Below, in pieces: positions 17,848 through 28,599 of a DNA stretch of 64,000 bases. A model generated the notes under the pieces. It did no database searches and was not told the origin of the DNA. It was given only the letters and a program-made list of their open reading frames with translations. A program made the translations under genes and the position numbers. Each line of letters opens with the position of its first letter. Within the stretch, counting starts at the first letter, position 1. The stretch is from Nostoc sp. UCD121 (GTDB lineage Bacteria; Cyanobacteriota; Cyanobacteriia; Cyanobacteriales; Nostocaceae), in assembly GCF_014222285.1 (NCBI RefSeq), contig NZ_JACKZS010000002.1, forward strand, positions 1-64,000, given 5' to 3'.

Positions 17848-17886
17848 CCACGCTGCGCGAACAAAAATCAAAGCGGATTCCTATAG
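17848..17886. repeat. Dispersed 39-bp repeat, copy 2
   Basis: This matches copy 1 at 8168-8206 with two mismatches. Here the copy is bounded by TATAGG (17838-17843) and CCTATA (17880-17885), so it may form a small stem-ended element. Confidence 0.75.
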
Positions 17887-17998
17887 GGACATAAAAAATA
17901 ATTAACCATAGATTAAAGATATATTCTCGTAGTGGCGTACATCCGTACGCCACTATTCATTCAAATGAGAATGGCTATAAAACCAAGGGTATTGAGTT

Positions 17999-20227
17999 CT
18001 AAGGCACTTCAATGGGAATCAAAGCATTTTCTGGCAAGTAATTGCAAAAACGCCCTTCATCTGCAAGCACCAAAATCAGGCGCAGGGGATAATCTGGCGG
18101 AACTTGCAAATCTGCCCACGGTACAGCCAACTCTAAACAACTATTTATTGCTACTTGAGCGCGACTGAAACGGGGCTGCCATTGATAATTGTCTCCAGCT
18201 TCTCGAAACTGAATCGATTGCGTGAGCAAATTAACTTCCAGAAGATGGTGAAAATGATAATTAAGTGGGGCTGCATCTGGTACATCTGCCAAAGGAACTG
18301 GGCTATTAACCATTGTTTTTTCTGGATAAAACCACAGCAAATTCAATTCTGTGGGAAAATCCTTTCCTGGTGCAACGCCACCTTTAAAGTCCAGCCGCAC
18401 ATAGAAATTGAGGTGATCTACGCCATACCAAAGTCGCTGGATGACACTGCTATTGTGCATCGTCCCCCGCGCCCCGCCGATTTCTATGCGTCCAGCTTTG
18501 TCCCAATCTTGCTCATCACCCTTACCATCGATAACAGGATGGATAAACCCTTGTGGCGTGTGGCTTCCTTGTGCTTCGTGGATTTCCACTGGTTGCTTGA
18601 GATAAGGCGGTATAGGTTCATTTAATGCTTTGTAAATGCCAAATAGGTGTTCTCGAAATAACTGGTCAAAGATGGCATCTTGATTTGAGGAGTGTCCTGC
18701 ACCAAACCACCAAAACCAGTCTGAACCCTCTGCGGCATACAATGCTTCCCATGCTTCTGGATTGTTTTCTTCCGTTGCTTCGGGATGACTTGCGAGCATT
18801 TCTCTTGCTTCCGTTAAGTAATCCCAAGCGCGATTTTTGGCGCGATCGCCGATCCAGGTGGTGAAGCTGCCATCCACCCAAGAACCACTATGTAGTTGCC
18901 CTCCGGGAATAGTGGCTGTGGCGGGGAATTCTTCCAGAAATTCGGAAACGGTGACGAGTTTAAGGTGGGGTTCATCGCTCAAACTTTGATACAAAGCTTC
19001 TAAGAAGGGTTTGCCATCTTCGGGATAAAATTCCCAGCAATTCTCCCCATCCAAGGCAATGGTAACTAGCCAAGGTTGATCGCTTTGACTGTCTCTTTGC
19101 ATTTTAGCGATCGCTTGCAAATGTCCCACTAAGTCTGCTGCTGCCTTTTTTGCGGGCATCGCACTGTAGGTAAACCCAATCAAATCTGATAATCTGTGGT
19201 CACGAAATACAATTGACAAATCGCCCTCTGCGGTTTGCAGCCGATAGGGTCGGTACAACAGTTCTGGTTGCTGCACATTCCCCGCCCCATCCCGATGAAA
19301 AAAGTGTTTTAACGTCCATCCCAAGACAGCTTCATCTGAGCATATCCACTTAAATCCTTGGTTAATAATGTGTGGAAGTATCGTCGGACTGACTGACTGT
19401 TCCGAAGGCCACAAACCACGAGGTATTTGTCCAAAGCGGTCTTTATAAAAGTTCCAAGCTTTCCGTAGGTGACGGGGAATATCTTCTTCCCACTGAAAGC
19501 GCTGCTTAGGTAGTGTCATATTCGGCACGGCTACCCGACCAGAGTTAGTATCAGCGAGTAAGGGTAAAATCGGGTGGGTGTAGGGCGTAGTGGTAACTTC
19601 TAGTTGCCCCGCCTCCTGCATTTTGCGGTGTTGGGGGATGATGCGGCTGAGGATTTCTCGTTGTTTGGAATAAATGCGCTGGCGATCGCTTAAAGTAAAA
19701 TTCCGACCCTGTTTTAACCAAGTAGCAATTTCCGGGTCATCCCAAAACAGTGGATCGATCCAAGCTAAATTGTGCCAAGCTAGCAAATCACCATAATCAG
19801 GCAATTCCCAATTTGCTAAACACCAGGCTTGCCCCTTCTCCTGCCTTTGCTGATACAATTCGCCATAGCGGGGATGTGGGTCAATCAACGTATGGTGATT
19901 GGCATCAAAAAAGTGTTGGATAATGAATTCCCTCTGTTCCTGGCTGAGTTGTTCATCCGGTGTCAAGCAGGCTGTGAGGTAAGGGTCAAAAGCAGTCCCA
20001 GCAACATAATCTTCGAGTTGTAATATCAGCGATGGAACTAAATTCACCGTTTGGTGTAACTTAGGATACCGCTCTAAGAGCAATACCAAATCCAAATAAT
20101 CTTTAGTCCCATGTAAACGTACCCAAGGTAGGCGGTACTGCTGACTGGCAGATAGGGCACTACCAGGAGATTTGTACAGAGGCTGATGTTGATGCCAGAT
20201 AAAAGCGATGTAAAGAGGATGGGACAT
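17999..20227 (-). CDS. Glycoside hydrolase family 57 protein (alpha-amylase/glucanotransferase type)
   Basis: This 742-aa enzyme has the GH57 motifs: HQHQP at 12-16, 'GLWPSE' with the nucleophile Glu276, and 'ALDGEN' with the acid/base Asp393. The barrel and its helical partner domain occupy about residues 1-540. The C-terminal 180 residues (from about 560, 'VIDGKGDEQDWDKAG') look like a CBM9-type beta-sandwich. Family members cleave or transfer alpha-1,4 or alpha-1,6 glucans, so a role in glycogen metabolism is likely. Exact specificity cannot be read from the sequence. No signal peptide is seen. The gene is preceded by a folded-back heptamer array and the NifU-type gene. Confidence 0.92.
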   Translation of the reverse strand: MSHPLYIAFIWHQHQPLYKSPGSALSASQQYRLPWVRLHGTKDYLDLVLLLERYPKLHQTVNLVPSLILQLEDYVAGTAFDPYLTACLTPDEQLSQEQREFIIQHFFDANHHTLIDPHPRYGELYQQRQEKGQAWCLANWELPDYGDLLAWHNLAWIDPLFWDDPEIATWLKQGRNFTLSDRQRIYSKQREILSRIIPQHRKMQEAGQLEVTTTPYTHPILPLLADTNSGRVAVPNMTLPKQRFQWEEDIPRHLRKAWNFYKDRFGQIPRGLWPSEQSVSPTILPHIINQGFKWICSDEAVLGWTLKHFFHRDGAGNVQQPELLYRPYRLQTAEGDLSIVFRDHRLSDLIGFTYSAMPAKKAAADLVGHLQAIAKMQRDSQSDQPWLVTIALDGENCWEFYPEDGKPFLEALYQSLSDEPHLKLVTVSEFLEEFPATATIPGGQLHSGSWVDGSFTTWIGDRAKNRAWDYLTEAREMLASHPEATEENNPEAWEALYAAEGSDWFWWFGAGHSSNQDAIFDQLFREHLFGIYKALNEPIPPYLKQPVEIHEAQGSHTPQGFIHPVIDGKGDEQDWDKAGRIEIGGARGTMHNSSVIQRLWYGVDHLNFYVRLDFKGGVAPGKDFPTELNLLWFYPEKTMVNSPVPLADVPDAAPLNYHFHHLLEVNLLTQSIQFREAGDNYQWQPRFSRAQVAINSCLELAVPWADLQVPPDYPLRLILVLADEGRFCNYLPENALIPIEVP

Positions 20228-20251
20228 AGGAATAGTTAGGAGTTAAGAATG

Positions 20252-20293
20252 AGGAGTTAGGAGTTGATTCAAAACTCATAACTCCTAACTCCT
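20252..20293. repeat. Inverted heptamer array (taggagt/actccta)
   Basis: A run of AGGAGTT units (20252-20265) faces AACTCCT units (20280-20293). The 14-bp arms are perfectly complementary, with 14 bases between them, and the array continues on both sides. It lies between the GH57 and NifU-type genes. Confidence 0.8.
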
Positions 20294-20305
20294 AACTCCT
20301 AACTT

Positions 20306-20536
20306 TTACACCACTTGTTCAATTTCCGCAATTTCAGGAATCATTTCTTTTAGGCGGCGCTCAATACCCATTCTCAGGGTCATTGCAGAACTGGGACAAG
20401 AACCACAAGCACCTTGCAGGCGCAGCTTTACAACAGGCCCATCGAGTTCTACGAGTTCCACATTGCCGCCATCAGACATGAGATAAGGGCGCATTTCATC
20501 TAAGACTGTTTCAACGTTGTCAATTGTGAGTTCCAT
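20306..20536 (-). CDS. NifU C-terminal domain protein (Fe-S scaffold, Nfu type)
   Basis: This is a 76-aa protein consisting of one Nfu domain: '[21 protein letters not shown]', then the cluster-binding 'CGSCPSS' motif and '[13 protein letters not shown]'. Small Nfu proteins carry or assemble iron-sulfur clusters, and in cyanobacteria they serve photosystem I and other acceptors. It is full length for the single-domain type. It is monocistronic as far as spacing shows. Confidence 0.94.
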   Translation of the reverse strand: MELTIDNVETVLDEMRPYLMSDGGNVELVELDGPVVKLRLQGACGSCPSSAMTLRMGIERRLKEMIPEIAEIEQVV

Positions 20537-21012
20537 AGTTTTAGACCTGCTAAGTTAATGGTGGGCATTAGGAATGGGGCATGAGGCATGAGGCATGGGG
20601 CATGGGACATTGAATAATAATGATTCCTGTGCCAGATGCGCTATTACTCGTTAACTATTATCCAAAATCTTATTTTCCATGTTGTCTGAACAAAGTTTTC
20701 GTGTGAGCCTCCTACTTTACTTTAGCTTTTAGGTTCTGCTTTGCAGTCAGACGGAAGACAGGATTTAATTCTCCAAGTACACGTCACCGTAAAAAGGAGT
20801 CAAAAATCTATTTTTTGTAAATTTTGAGTAAAGCGGAGCAAAAGTCAACATTTAGGCGTTTGTTGTGTTCTGTTCTTCAACCCAGCCCATAATTATACAA
20901 TTTTGTGGTCTAGGGACGGAATTATTTCCAATCTCCCATACCCAGTTTTGTTATTTATTGAATAATAATTACTAAGAAACTTTAAGATTCCCAATTCCCA
21001 ATTCCCAACTCA
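20537..21012. other. Intergenic region with heptamer repeats
   Basis: About 475 bp. It holds a 'gggcatgaggcatgaggcatg' tandem at 20573-20607 and a 'ttcccaattcccaattccc' tandem near 20990-21008. No gene or operator is supported. Confidence 0.5.
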
Positions 21013-22773
21013 TTACTCAACACTCTCTGTTGAATCGCTATCAGTAGACGAAACCATAACTGGCTGTTGATATAGTGGCACTGTAAATGTCACTGTTGAA
21101 CCAAGTCCTTCACCCAGACTATAAAAATGTACCTCGCCGCCCATTGCTTCTACTAGCTTCTGAGATATTGCCAGTCCTAAACCTGTGCCACCATACTGGC
21201 GAGTGCGTGAGCCATCCACCTGAGAAAATAATTGAAACAGTTTATCTTGTTTGTCTAGGGAAACACCGATACCTGTGTCTGCCACACGGACTCTTACCAT
21301 GCCAGGAAATTGCTGGTCTTGAAGCTTCGATTTTTTGAGTACTAAATCGGCGCTGACGGTGACACCGCCTTCATGGGTAAATTTGATGGCATTACCTAGC
21401 AAATTGAGCATCACTTGGAGCAAGCGTTGGTAGTTGCTTTGGACAATAATTTCATCAGAGGTAGCAGGCATTTGCATCCGAAAGCTGAGGTTTCTCATTT
21501 CTGCTTGGGGACGCATGAAACTTTCTACATCACTAAATAGCTCATTTAGCTTAACTGGAGCGTAAGCTAGCTCCATTTTGCCCGCTTCAATTTTGGCAAT
21601 ATCCAAAATATCGTTGATGATATTTAGTAGATGTATCGATAAGTTGTGAGCTTCTTCTAAAAATTGATTTTGTTCTTCTGGGTCATCTGCCATCCCTTCC
21701 AAAATCAGCTTTAAGAAGCCAATCATGCCATTGAGGGGGGTACGAATTTCATGGGATACATTAGCCAGAAACTCGCTTTTGAGACGGGAAGCTTCTTCGG
21801 CTTTTTGACGCGCTACTTCTAATTCTTCATATAAAGTAGCATGTGCGATCGCAGTTCCCAATTGATCTGCTGCTTCTTTTGCTAGCTCTAATTCCGATTC
21901 TGTTAATGTATAGCATTCATCTTGCCAATTCAAGGCAACCAATCCATTGGCTTGGTCTTGATAGCAAGTCGCAACCACCAAAGTTTTCTGCCGCCCAGAC
22001 TCTGTGCATCCAGGCACTTCCATCACAACTGGTTCTAGGGTTGTCAAAGCCTGAGCAAAGGCAGGCTCAGAAACTACATCTATTTCCAAGCCTAGCATTG
22101 ATCTGAGTTCTGGCTGGCGATACTCAGCCTTCACTTTTACTTTTGAGCTAGAGGGCTGATAAGGACAAATAATACAGCGCTCTAGCCGCAGTGCTTTTCC
22201 CAAACTATCAACTGTTTGCTGCCAAATAATATCTAAATCCAATGTCCGGCGAATATTTCTGGTAATCCCATTTACCAGTTTTTGATGTTGCTGTGAACGT
22301 AAAGCCAACTCTATTTGTGTGGGCGTTTTGGATGCCACACGTGCTTGTTTTTTGTTGAGTGTCGCTTGCACTAAGCGTCCCATAACTAAAACTGTAGTGG
22401 CAGTTGTTCCCAAACTCGGCATAATCGGACTAATCACTAAGTCCAACTCAAATAATTCCTGATGGTAGCTAAACCAACACTGAAACCTTTCTGGCACCAA
22501 ACTTGTCAAAATTCGGTGCAATCGTTCCACATAATTAACCTTATCCACTGGGGCAAAGGTTTGCGTCTGGTTTAACTCGTCAACTATTTTTTCGGTATTT
22601 AACCCCAGGAGTTCGCTGTGCTGCCAATGAAAGGTCAGATAGCGCCCTGCCCCATCTTGCGTATACACCAACTCAGCTCCTAGAGTTGGTAATAAGCCAT
22701 CAGTTTTACTGGTAATAGATTCCAGATTTTGGGAAAATACATTCGGCAATTGGGAATTGGCAGTAATAGTCAT
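21013..22773 (-). CDS. PAS/GAF sensor histidine kinase
   Basis: This 586-aa soluble two-component sensor contains a PAS-like domain (about 28-135), a GAF domain (about 175-315) and a short coiled linker ('EELEVARQKAEEASRLKSEF'). The HisKA domain has the phosphoacceptor His341 in 'NVSHEIRTPLNG'. A HATPase_c domain (about 450-570) follows, with 'NLLGNAIKFT', 'DTGIGV' and 'GGTGLGLAISQ'. It has no transmembrane helix and no receiver domain, and no response-regulator gene is adjacent, so it is an orphan kinase. The GAF domain lacks an obvious chromophore Cys in the usual context, so the signal is unknown. Confidence 0.94.
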   Translation of the reverse strand: MTITANSQLPNVFSQNLESITSKTDGLLPTLGAELVYTQDGAGRYLTFHWQHSELLGLNTEKIVDELNQTQTFAPVDKVNYVERLHRILTSLVPERFQCWFSYHQELFELDLVISPIMPSLGTTATTVLVMGRLVQATLNKKQARVASKTPTQIELALRSQQHQKLVNGITRNIRRTLDLDIIWQQTVDSLGKALRLERCIICPYQPSSSKVKVKAEYRQPELRSMLGLEIDVVSEPAFAQALTTLEPVVMEVPGCTESGRQKTLVVATCYQDQANGLVALNWQDECYTLTESELELAKEAADQLGTAIAHATLYEELEVARQKAEEASRLKSEFLANVSHEIRTPLNGMIGFLKLILEGMADDPEEQNQFLEEAHNLSIHLLNIINDILDIAKIEAGKMELAYAPVKLNELFSDVESFMRPQAEMRNLSFRMQMPATSDEIIVQSNYQRLLQVMLNLLGNAIKFTHEGGVTVSADLVLKKSKLQDQQFPGMVRVRVADTGIGVSLDKQDKLFQLFSQVDGSRTRQYGGTGLGLAISQKLVEAMGGEVHFYSLGEGLGSTVTFTVPLYQQPVMVSSTDSDSTESVE

Positions 22774-22946
22774 TAATTGAGTTGGATAGACAAAGGATAT
22801 CCGACCGTAATTGTACTAAAGCTGCTAAAATTTGTATATAAATTTTTACAGCTTTTTTGCTTTTATTGCGTATTTACTTGGTGTTCTGAAATCCAGCTTG
22901 GCAAACTTCACCTTTTTTAAATTGCATTAACAGATGACTGATGACA

Positions 22947-23183
22947 TTAATCGTTCCATTCACCACGAGGAGGAACGGGAGTACGCACAGGGGTGCGTGT
23001 CAGTTCGTCATCTCTGAGGATTTCACCACGCAACCACTGGCGAATTGCTACCTCAATCACTTTACTAGGGTCATTGGTGAGATGCTGAATTTGCTCTAGT
23101 AACTCGGAGTCCAGGCGGACGGCAATTTCTACCTTATCGGCTCGTGTGTTTTCCGCTTCGGTAGTTTTCTCTTGCATATTCAT
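22947..23183 (-). CDS. Small ribbon-helix-helix-like protein
   Basis: This 78-aa protein has a strand followed by two helices ('DKVEIAVRLDSELLEQIQHL' then 'PSKVIEVAIRQWLRGEIL'), consistent with a CopG/Arc-type ribbon-helix-helix fold. A Pro/Arg/Thr-rich tail with the duplicated 'TPVRTPVP' ends the protein. RHH proteins usually bind operator DNA as dimers and are often antitoxins. No toxin gene is adjacent, so a stand-alone DNA-binding role is more likely. Family membership is inferred from pattern only. Confidence 0.65.
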   Translation of the reverse strand: MNMQEKTTEAENTRADKVEIAVRLDSELLEQIQHLTNDPSKVIEVAIRQWLRGEILRDDELTRTPVRTPVPPRGEWND

Positions 23184-23740
23184 AGGTTTGATATACTCTG
23201 AATTGGTTTTGTCTCAAGCTTTGTAAAGTAGTTATATTCATCATTTGGGCTAATTCACTGAAAAATTTTCAATGGGACATTTACATAGTTCCCCGAAATA
23301 GCACCAAAGTAACAGCTTTAAGTTTTAAATCGCATTTTTCATATAACTGACTAGACAATGGCTCTAGGAGTTTTGCCGATAAATCAGTGATTATGAGTAA
23401 TTACAGGTCGTAATTGCCCAAGATCACTACATGATCCCTACATGTACTTATTTACATTTATTGTACGCTCCTAGCTGTTGAATACTAGCAGCGACAAATA
23501 GACTTTCATAATATTCTTAAAAGTCCACCTATTTAGATCGAAAGTTAAAGATGGGGTGAAGAGGGGATTGGGGATTGGGTATTAGGGATTGGGTTATGAA
23601 AACTCTTCCCTAGTCCCCAGTCCCCAGTCCCTAGTCCCCAATCCCCCACTAAAAACGGAGCGTCTTGGCTAAGAAAGCATTAAAATACATTAAGTAAATT
23701 GCTCTTTTAACTTTGGTTGCTGCTAAGGCAAAGATAGTAT
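23184..23740. other. Intergenic region upstream of lepA
   Basis: About 560 bp. The first 370 are AT-rich with no supported feature. Positions 23560-23647 hold an inverted array of 'ggggatt' and 'agtcccc/aatcccc' heptamers. The lepA promoter must lie here, but no box can be fixed. Confidence 0.45.
23560..23647. repeat. Inverted heptamer array (ggggatt/agtcccc)
   Basis: Tandem GGGGATT-type units on the left face tandem CCCCAGT/CCCTAGT/CCCCAAT units on the right, so the whole block can fold back on itself. It sits about 95 bp ahead of lepA. Confidence 0.75.
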
Positions 23741-25552
23741 ATGACTGACGTTCCCGCAGTTCGCATTCGCAATTTTTGTATTATTGCTCACATCGACCAC
23801 GGGAAATCAACCCTCGCCGATCGCTTGCTACAAGCAACTGGCACTGTTGAAGACCGAAAGATGAAGGAACAGTTTCTCGACAACATGGATCTGGAACGGG
23901 AGCGCGGCATTACGATTAAGCTGCAAGCTGCCCGGATGAACTACACAGCTAAGGATGGTCAGCAGTATGTACTGAACTTAATTGATACTCCTGGACACGT
24001 GGATTTTTCTTATGAAGTCTCCCGCTCTCTTGTTGCTTGTGAAGGAGCGCTATTGGTAGTAGATGCTTCCCAAGGGGTGGAGGCGCAAACTTTGGCAAAT
24101 GTCTATTTAGCCTTAGAGAGTAACCTGGAAATTATCCCAGTTTTGAATAAAATTGATTTGCCTGGGGCAGAACCAGAACGGGTAATTGGCGAAATTGAAG
24201 AAATTATCGGTCTAGATTGCAGTGGTGCGATTTTGGCTTCTGCGAAAGAAGGACTTGGTATTGATGAGATTTTAGAAGCAGTTGTCGAGCGGATACCGCC
24301 ACCGCCCAATACCATAAATGAACGGTTACGAGCGTTAATATTTGATAGCTATTACGACAGTTACCGAGGAGTAATTGTGTATTTCCGGGTGATGGATGGC
24401 ACTGTCAGAAAAGGCGATCGCATTCATTTAATGGCATCCGGTAAAGAATTTGAAATTGATGAGTTAGGTGTGCTTTCTCCTACTCAAAAGCAAGTTGAAG
24501 AACTCCACGCTGGCGAAGTAGGCTATTTGGGAGCGGCAATTAGAGCAGTAGCTGATGCACGGGTGGGTGACACAATTACCCTTAGTAAGGCAAAAGCTGA
24601 GTCACCCTTACCAGGTTACGCAGAAGCGAACCCAATGGTTTATTGTGGGATGTTCCCCATTGATGCTGACCAATTTGAAGACTTGCGGGAAGCATTAGAA
24701 AAGCTCGAACTCAACGACGCAGCCCTGCATTACGAACCAGAAACTTCGAGCGCGATGGGGTTTGGCTTCCGTTGCGGGTTTTTGGGCTTGCTGCACATGG
24801 AAATCGTCCAAGAACGCCTAGAGCGGGAGTATAATCTCGATTTAATCATTACAGCCCCTTCGGTGGTTTATAAGGTGATTACTCTCAAAGGAGAGGAACT
24901 GTACATCGATAATCCTAGCCGTTTACCTTCTCCCAACGATCGCCAAAGAATTGAAGAACCCTACGTCCAAGTAGAGATGATTACGCCGGAAACTTATGTT
25001 GGCAGCTTGATGGAGTTGTCACAAAATCGCCGGGGCATCTTCAAAGATATGAAATATCTCGCCCAAGGACGAACCACCCTGACTTATGAACTACCCTTAG
25101 CGGAAGTAGTAACTGACTTTTTCGATCAGATGAAGTCGCGATCGCGCGGTTATGCTAGTATGGAATATCACCTTATAGGCTACCGTGAGAACCCTTTGGT
25201 GAAGCTGGATATCATGATTAACGGCGATCCTGTGGATTCCTTGGCGATGATTGTGCATCGAGACAAAGCTTATAACGTTGGGCGGGCAATGGCAGAAAAA
25301 CTCAAAGAATTAATTCCCCGCCATCAATTCAAAGTCCCAATTCAGGCATCTATTGGTAGTAAAGTTATTGCCAGCGAACACATCCCCGCCTTGCGGAAAG
25401 ATGTGCTAGCCAAATGCTACGGTGGTGACATCAGCCGGAAGAAGAAACTCTTACAGAAGCAAGCAAAAGGTAAAAAGCGGATGAAATCTGTAGGTACTGT
25501 AGATGTACCGCAGGAAGCTTTTATGGCAGTACTGCGCTTGGATCAAAACTAA
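23741..25552 (+). CDS. lepA: Elongation factor 4 (LepA)
   Basis: This is a 603-aa translational GTPase of normal length that can back-translocate or remodel stalled ribosomes. The G domain shows G1 'AHIDHGKST', the 'RERGITIK' switch region, 'DTPGHVDF' and 'NKIDLPGA'. The LepA-specific C-terminal domain is present ('[12 protein letters not shown]', '[14 protein letters not shown]', 'KGKKRMK'). The start is fixed by the family '[19 protein letters not shown]' beginning. It is monocistronic. Confidence 0.98.
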   Translation: MTDVPAVRIRNFCIIAHIDHGKSTLADRLLQATGTVEDRKMKEQFLDNMDLERERGITIKLQAARMNYTAKDGQQYVLNLIDTPGHVDFSYEVSRSLVACEGALLVVDASQGVEAQTLANVYLALESNLEIIPVLNKIDLPGAEPERVIGEIEEIIGLDCSGAILASAKEGLGIDEILEAVVERIPPPPNTINERLRALIFDSYYDSYRGVIVYFRVMDGTVRKGDRIHLMASGKEFEIDELGVLSPTQKQVEELHAGEVGYLGAAIRAVADARVGDTITLSKAKAESPLPGYAEANPMVYCGMFPIDADQFEDLREALEKLELNDAALHYEPETSSAMGFGFRCGFLGLLHMEIVQERLEREYNLDLIITAPSVVYKVITLKGEELYIDNPSRLPSPNDRQRIEEPYVQVEMITPETYVGSLMELSQNRRGIFKDMKYLAQGRTTLTYELPLAEVVTDFFDQMKSRSRGYASMEYHLIGYRENPLVKLDIMINGDPVDSLAMIVHRDKAYNVGRAMAEKLKELIPRHQFKVPIQASIGSKVIASEHIPALRKDVLAKCYGGDISRKKKLLQKQAKGKKRMKSVGTVDVPQEAFMAVLRLDQN

Positions 25553-25935
25553 TAGAATTCAGGAGTCAGGAGTCAGAAGTCAGAAGTCAGAATGAATTTG
25601 AGTCCGAATGGCGGATATCGCTACGCAAAGCGAGTCCGCACGCTCCTGCAAAGCAGCAAGCTAGCAAAAGCGTCTGAATCTACTATTTTCAGTCCCCCAC
25701 CAAAATTTTTTGTTCTGAATTCAGAATTCAGAATTCTTTTTCAATATCTGTTAATTTTAATTACAAAGGCTGTCAACAGCAGCCTCAAGCGTAAAAGTTT
25801 CAGCCTGCTGCTGGTAGGTTTAGCTTTGAAAAAGCCAGAGACTAACTAGCCATTGGCTCAAAAATCCTTGAGCGTGCCTCTAATGCAGGATTTCTAACAG
25901 CAAAATATATATTTATTGTAGAAATTCAAAACATC
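25553..25935. other. Intergenic region with repeats, no convincing gene
   Basis: About 380 bp. It begins with a 'ggagtcaggagtcagaagtcag' tandem (25561-25591) and continues into a 'gctacgcaaagcgagtccgcacgctcctgc' interspersed repeat. The 85-codon ORF over it is repeat-derived and is not annotated as a gene. Confidence 0.55.
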
Positions 25936-28599
25936 ATGAGTCGCAAGCAGGCCCAAGAACTCTCTGAGGCAGAGCAAAAATACCGCACTCTGGTAGAACA
26001 AATTCCGGGCGTTGTTTATATTTTACCGATTAATACCACTACTCAAGAAGCTTATATTAGTCCGCAACTGCAACAATTGTTAGGCATTGCTCCCGAAGAT
26101 TGGCATCACGGTTTTTTTAATAGTTGGTTAAATTACACTCATCCAGACGATCGCGATCGCTATTGGCAAGCTGTAAACACGACAATCACCACCGGAGAGC
26201 CTTTGAGGGTCGAGTATCGAATGATGAGGCGTGATGGTAGAACAATTTGGGTGCGGGATCAAGCTAATCTTCTTCTCTGTGCGGATGGACAAACTCAGGT
26301 ACTTCAGGGTTTAGTGTTCGATATTAGCGAACGCAAACAGGCAGAAGCCTCATTGCAAGAGAGCGAAGCGCGTTATCGTGCCATCCTCGAAGATCAAACG
26401 GAACTGATTGCTAGAGGCTCACCAGATGGTATTGTTACTTTTGTTAATGAAGCTTTCTGTCGATTTTTTGGACTCAAGCGAGAAGAGATTATTGCCCAAC
26501 ACTACGAACCTGTTGTGTTTGAAGAAGATCGGGAAGGTGTGTTTAGTCTGGTAAATTCCATTAGTTCCGAAAATCCCGTGATTGCCATTGAAAATCGTGC
26601 CATAGCAAGCCTTGGCGTGCGGTGGACGCATTGGATTATTCGAGGCATATTTGATGACCAGGGTACTCTTGTAGAACTTCAATCTGTTGGACGAGATATT
26701 ACTGACCGCAAACAGGTAGAAGAAGCATTAAGTGAAAATGAGCAAAAATTCCGGGCGATTTTCAATCAAACCAATCAGTTTATCGGATTGCTTCAGCCCA
26801 ATGGAATTGTATTAGAGGCTAACCAAACAGCACTGGACTTTGCTGGGATTACTCGAGAAGAAGTAGTCGGTAAGCCATTTTGGGAAGCAAAATGGTGGGC
26901 AATTTCTTCAGAGACGCAAGCACAATTAAAAACTGCGTTAGCAGCTGCTGCTAATGGTGAATCTATTCGCTATGAAGTTGAGGTTTTGGATCGAGACGAT
27001 GGAACGATCGCAATTGATTTTTCACTACGTCCCATACTCGATGAAACAGGGTGTGTAACATTACTTATTTTTGAGGGACGAGATATTAGTGAATATCAAG
27101 CCGCGCTGCGCGAACGTCAAAAAGCTGAAGAGGCATTGCGCTCAAGTCAAGACTTTCTCCAAAAGGTTGCTAATACCGTACCGCATATTTTGTATTTATT
27201 TGACCTCTTAAAAGGAACAAGCATTTATCTTAACCAAAAAAGTCTTAGCATTTTAGGCTACTCTCCAGAGGAATTTTGTAACGCAGATCCGCAGTGGTTC
27301 CTAAATTGCTTTCATCCAGACGACCAACACCTCTGCTATGACATACCAAGTCGCTTCGTCAACCTTAGCGACAACGAAGTTCTTTCCACCGAATACCGAT
27401 TCCGACATAAAAATGGGGAGTGGCTTTGGCTGAATACACGAGAAGTCGTATTTGCCAGAGATGCTAGCGGCACTCCAATACAGATTCTTGGCTCGGTAGA
27501 AGACATTAGCATTCGCAAACAAGCTGAAAAATTGCTGCGACAACAGGCAGAGGGGGAACGGCTAATTACTGAAGTAACTCAACAGATTCGGCAATCACTG
27601 AATTTGGAGGAGGTTCTAAATACAACAGTCAACAGTATTCGAGAGTGTTTGGGTTCAGATTCCGTCGCTATCTACCAGTTGGAATCTGACGGAAGTGGCT
27701 ATTTTGCGGCAGAATCGCTGAGTGATGACTACCCGCAGAGATTAGAGCAGACACTGCACCCATTTTCGAAAAAACGAGATTTTAGCTACTATTACCAGGG
27801 ATTACCTACAGTCCTGCATAATATTCAGGAGTCTGATCTTTCAGCCGATGTTTTTGAGTTATTACAACTCTATCAAATCAAGGCTGCGATGGTAGTACCG
27901 ATTTTGAATGGGGAGCATCTGTGGGGTTTACTCATTGCTCATCAGTGTAGCGCACCTCGTTACTGGCAAGCATTTGAAGTGAATTTGTTGCAGCAGTTAG
28001 CCAGTCAGGTAGCGATCGCTATTCATCAATCAGTACTCTACCAGCAATTACAAGCTGCCAATGAAGAACTGCAAAGATTGGCCACTTTAGATGGCTTGAC
28101 TCAAATAGCCAATCGTCGCCGATTTGATCAATTTCTTGAGAATGAGTGGCATCGACTCAAACGCGAGCAAATGCCGTTGTCTTTAATCTTGTTCGATGTC
28201 GATTTTTTTAAACGCTACAACGATACTTACGGGCATTTAGCAGGAGATGATTGTTTGCGGCAATTGGGGAGTGCGCTTAAAAGTGTTATTAAGCGTCCAG
28301 CCGATTTAGTCGCCCGTTACGGCGGCGAAGAATTTGCTGTGATTCTGCCTAATACAGAGATTGAAGGAGCAATCTTTATAGCTCAAACTATTCGACAAGC
28401 AGTCTATGACTTGAACGTTCCCCATGCTCAATCTAGTGTGTGCGATCGCGTTACTGTTAGTCTAGGTATTGCCAGCATTGTGCCAAATTCCGAAACTTCG
28501 CCACAAGACTTGATTAATGCTGCGGACAAATCACTTTATATAGCTAAACAGCAAGGGCGCGATCGAGTTCATACTGTTTGCGTCGTCACCCCTTCTTAA
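25936..28599 (+). CDS. Diguanylate cyclase with four PAS domains and a GAF domain
   Basis: This is an 887-aa soluble signalling protein. Four PAS/PAC units occupy about residues 12-135, 140-260, 268-390 and 398-525, most ending in the typical 'DISERKQAE' or 'DITDRKQ' linker. A GAF domain follows (about 535-700), then a GGDEF domain (about 715-880). The active-site motif is GGEEF, and an RPAD inhibitory site lies exactly five residues before it. It is therefore likely an active, product-inhibited cyclase making cyclic di-GMP from two GTP. No EAL domain is present. Ligands of the PAS and GAF units cannot be inferred. Confidence 0.95.
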   Translation: MSRKQAQELSEAEQKYRTLVEQIPGVVYILPINTTTQEAYISPQLQQLLGIAPEDWHHGFFNSWLNYTHPDDRDRYWQAVNTTITTGEPLRVEYRMMRRDGRTIWVRDQANLLLCADGQTQVLQGLVFDISERKQAEASLQESEARYRAILEDQTELIARGSPDGIVTFVNEAFCRFFGLKREEIIAQHYEPVVFEEDREGVFSLVNSISSENPVIAIENRAIASLGVRWTHWIIRGIFDDQGTLVELQSVGRDITDRKQVEEALSENEQKFRAIFNQTNQFIGLLQPNGIVLEANQTALDFAGITREEVVGKPFWEAKWWAISSETQAQLKTALAAAANGESIRYEVEVLDRDDGTIAIDFSLRPILDETGCVTLLIFEGRDISEYQAALRERQKAEEALRSSQDFLQKVANTVPHILYLFDLLKGTSIYLNQKSLSILGYSPEEFCNADPQWFLNCFHPDDQHLCYDIPSRFVNLSDNEVLSTEYRFRHKNGEWLWLNTREVVFARDASGTPIQILGSVEDISIRKQAEKLLRQQAEGERLITEVTQQIRQSLNLEEVLNTTVNSIRECLGSDSVAIYQLESDGSGYFAAESLSDDYPQRLEQTLHPFSKKRDFSYYYQGLPTVLHNIQESDLSADVFELLQLYQIKAAMVVPILNGEHLWGLLIAHQCSAPRYWQAFEVNLLQQLASQVAIAIHQSVLYQQLQAANEELQRLATLDGLTQIANRRRFDQFLENEWHRLKREQMPLSLILFDVDFFKRYNDTYGHLAGDDCLRQLGSALKSVIKRPADLVARYGGEEFAVILPNTEIEGAIFIAQTIRQAVYDLNVPHAQSSVCDRVTVSLGIASIVPNSETSPQDLINAADKSLYIAKQQGRDRVHTVCVVTPS

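Noticed and set aside
25592-25849. An 85-codon plus-strand ORF after lepA
   Set aside because: It starts in a heptamer tandem and runs over an interspersed repeat. Composition is not protein-like and there is no ribosome-binding site apart from the repeat itself.
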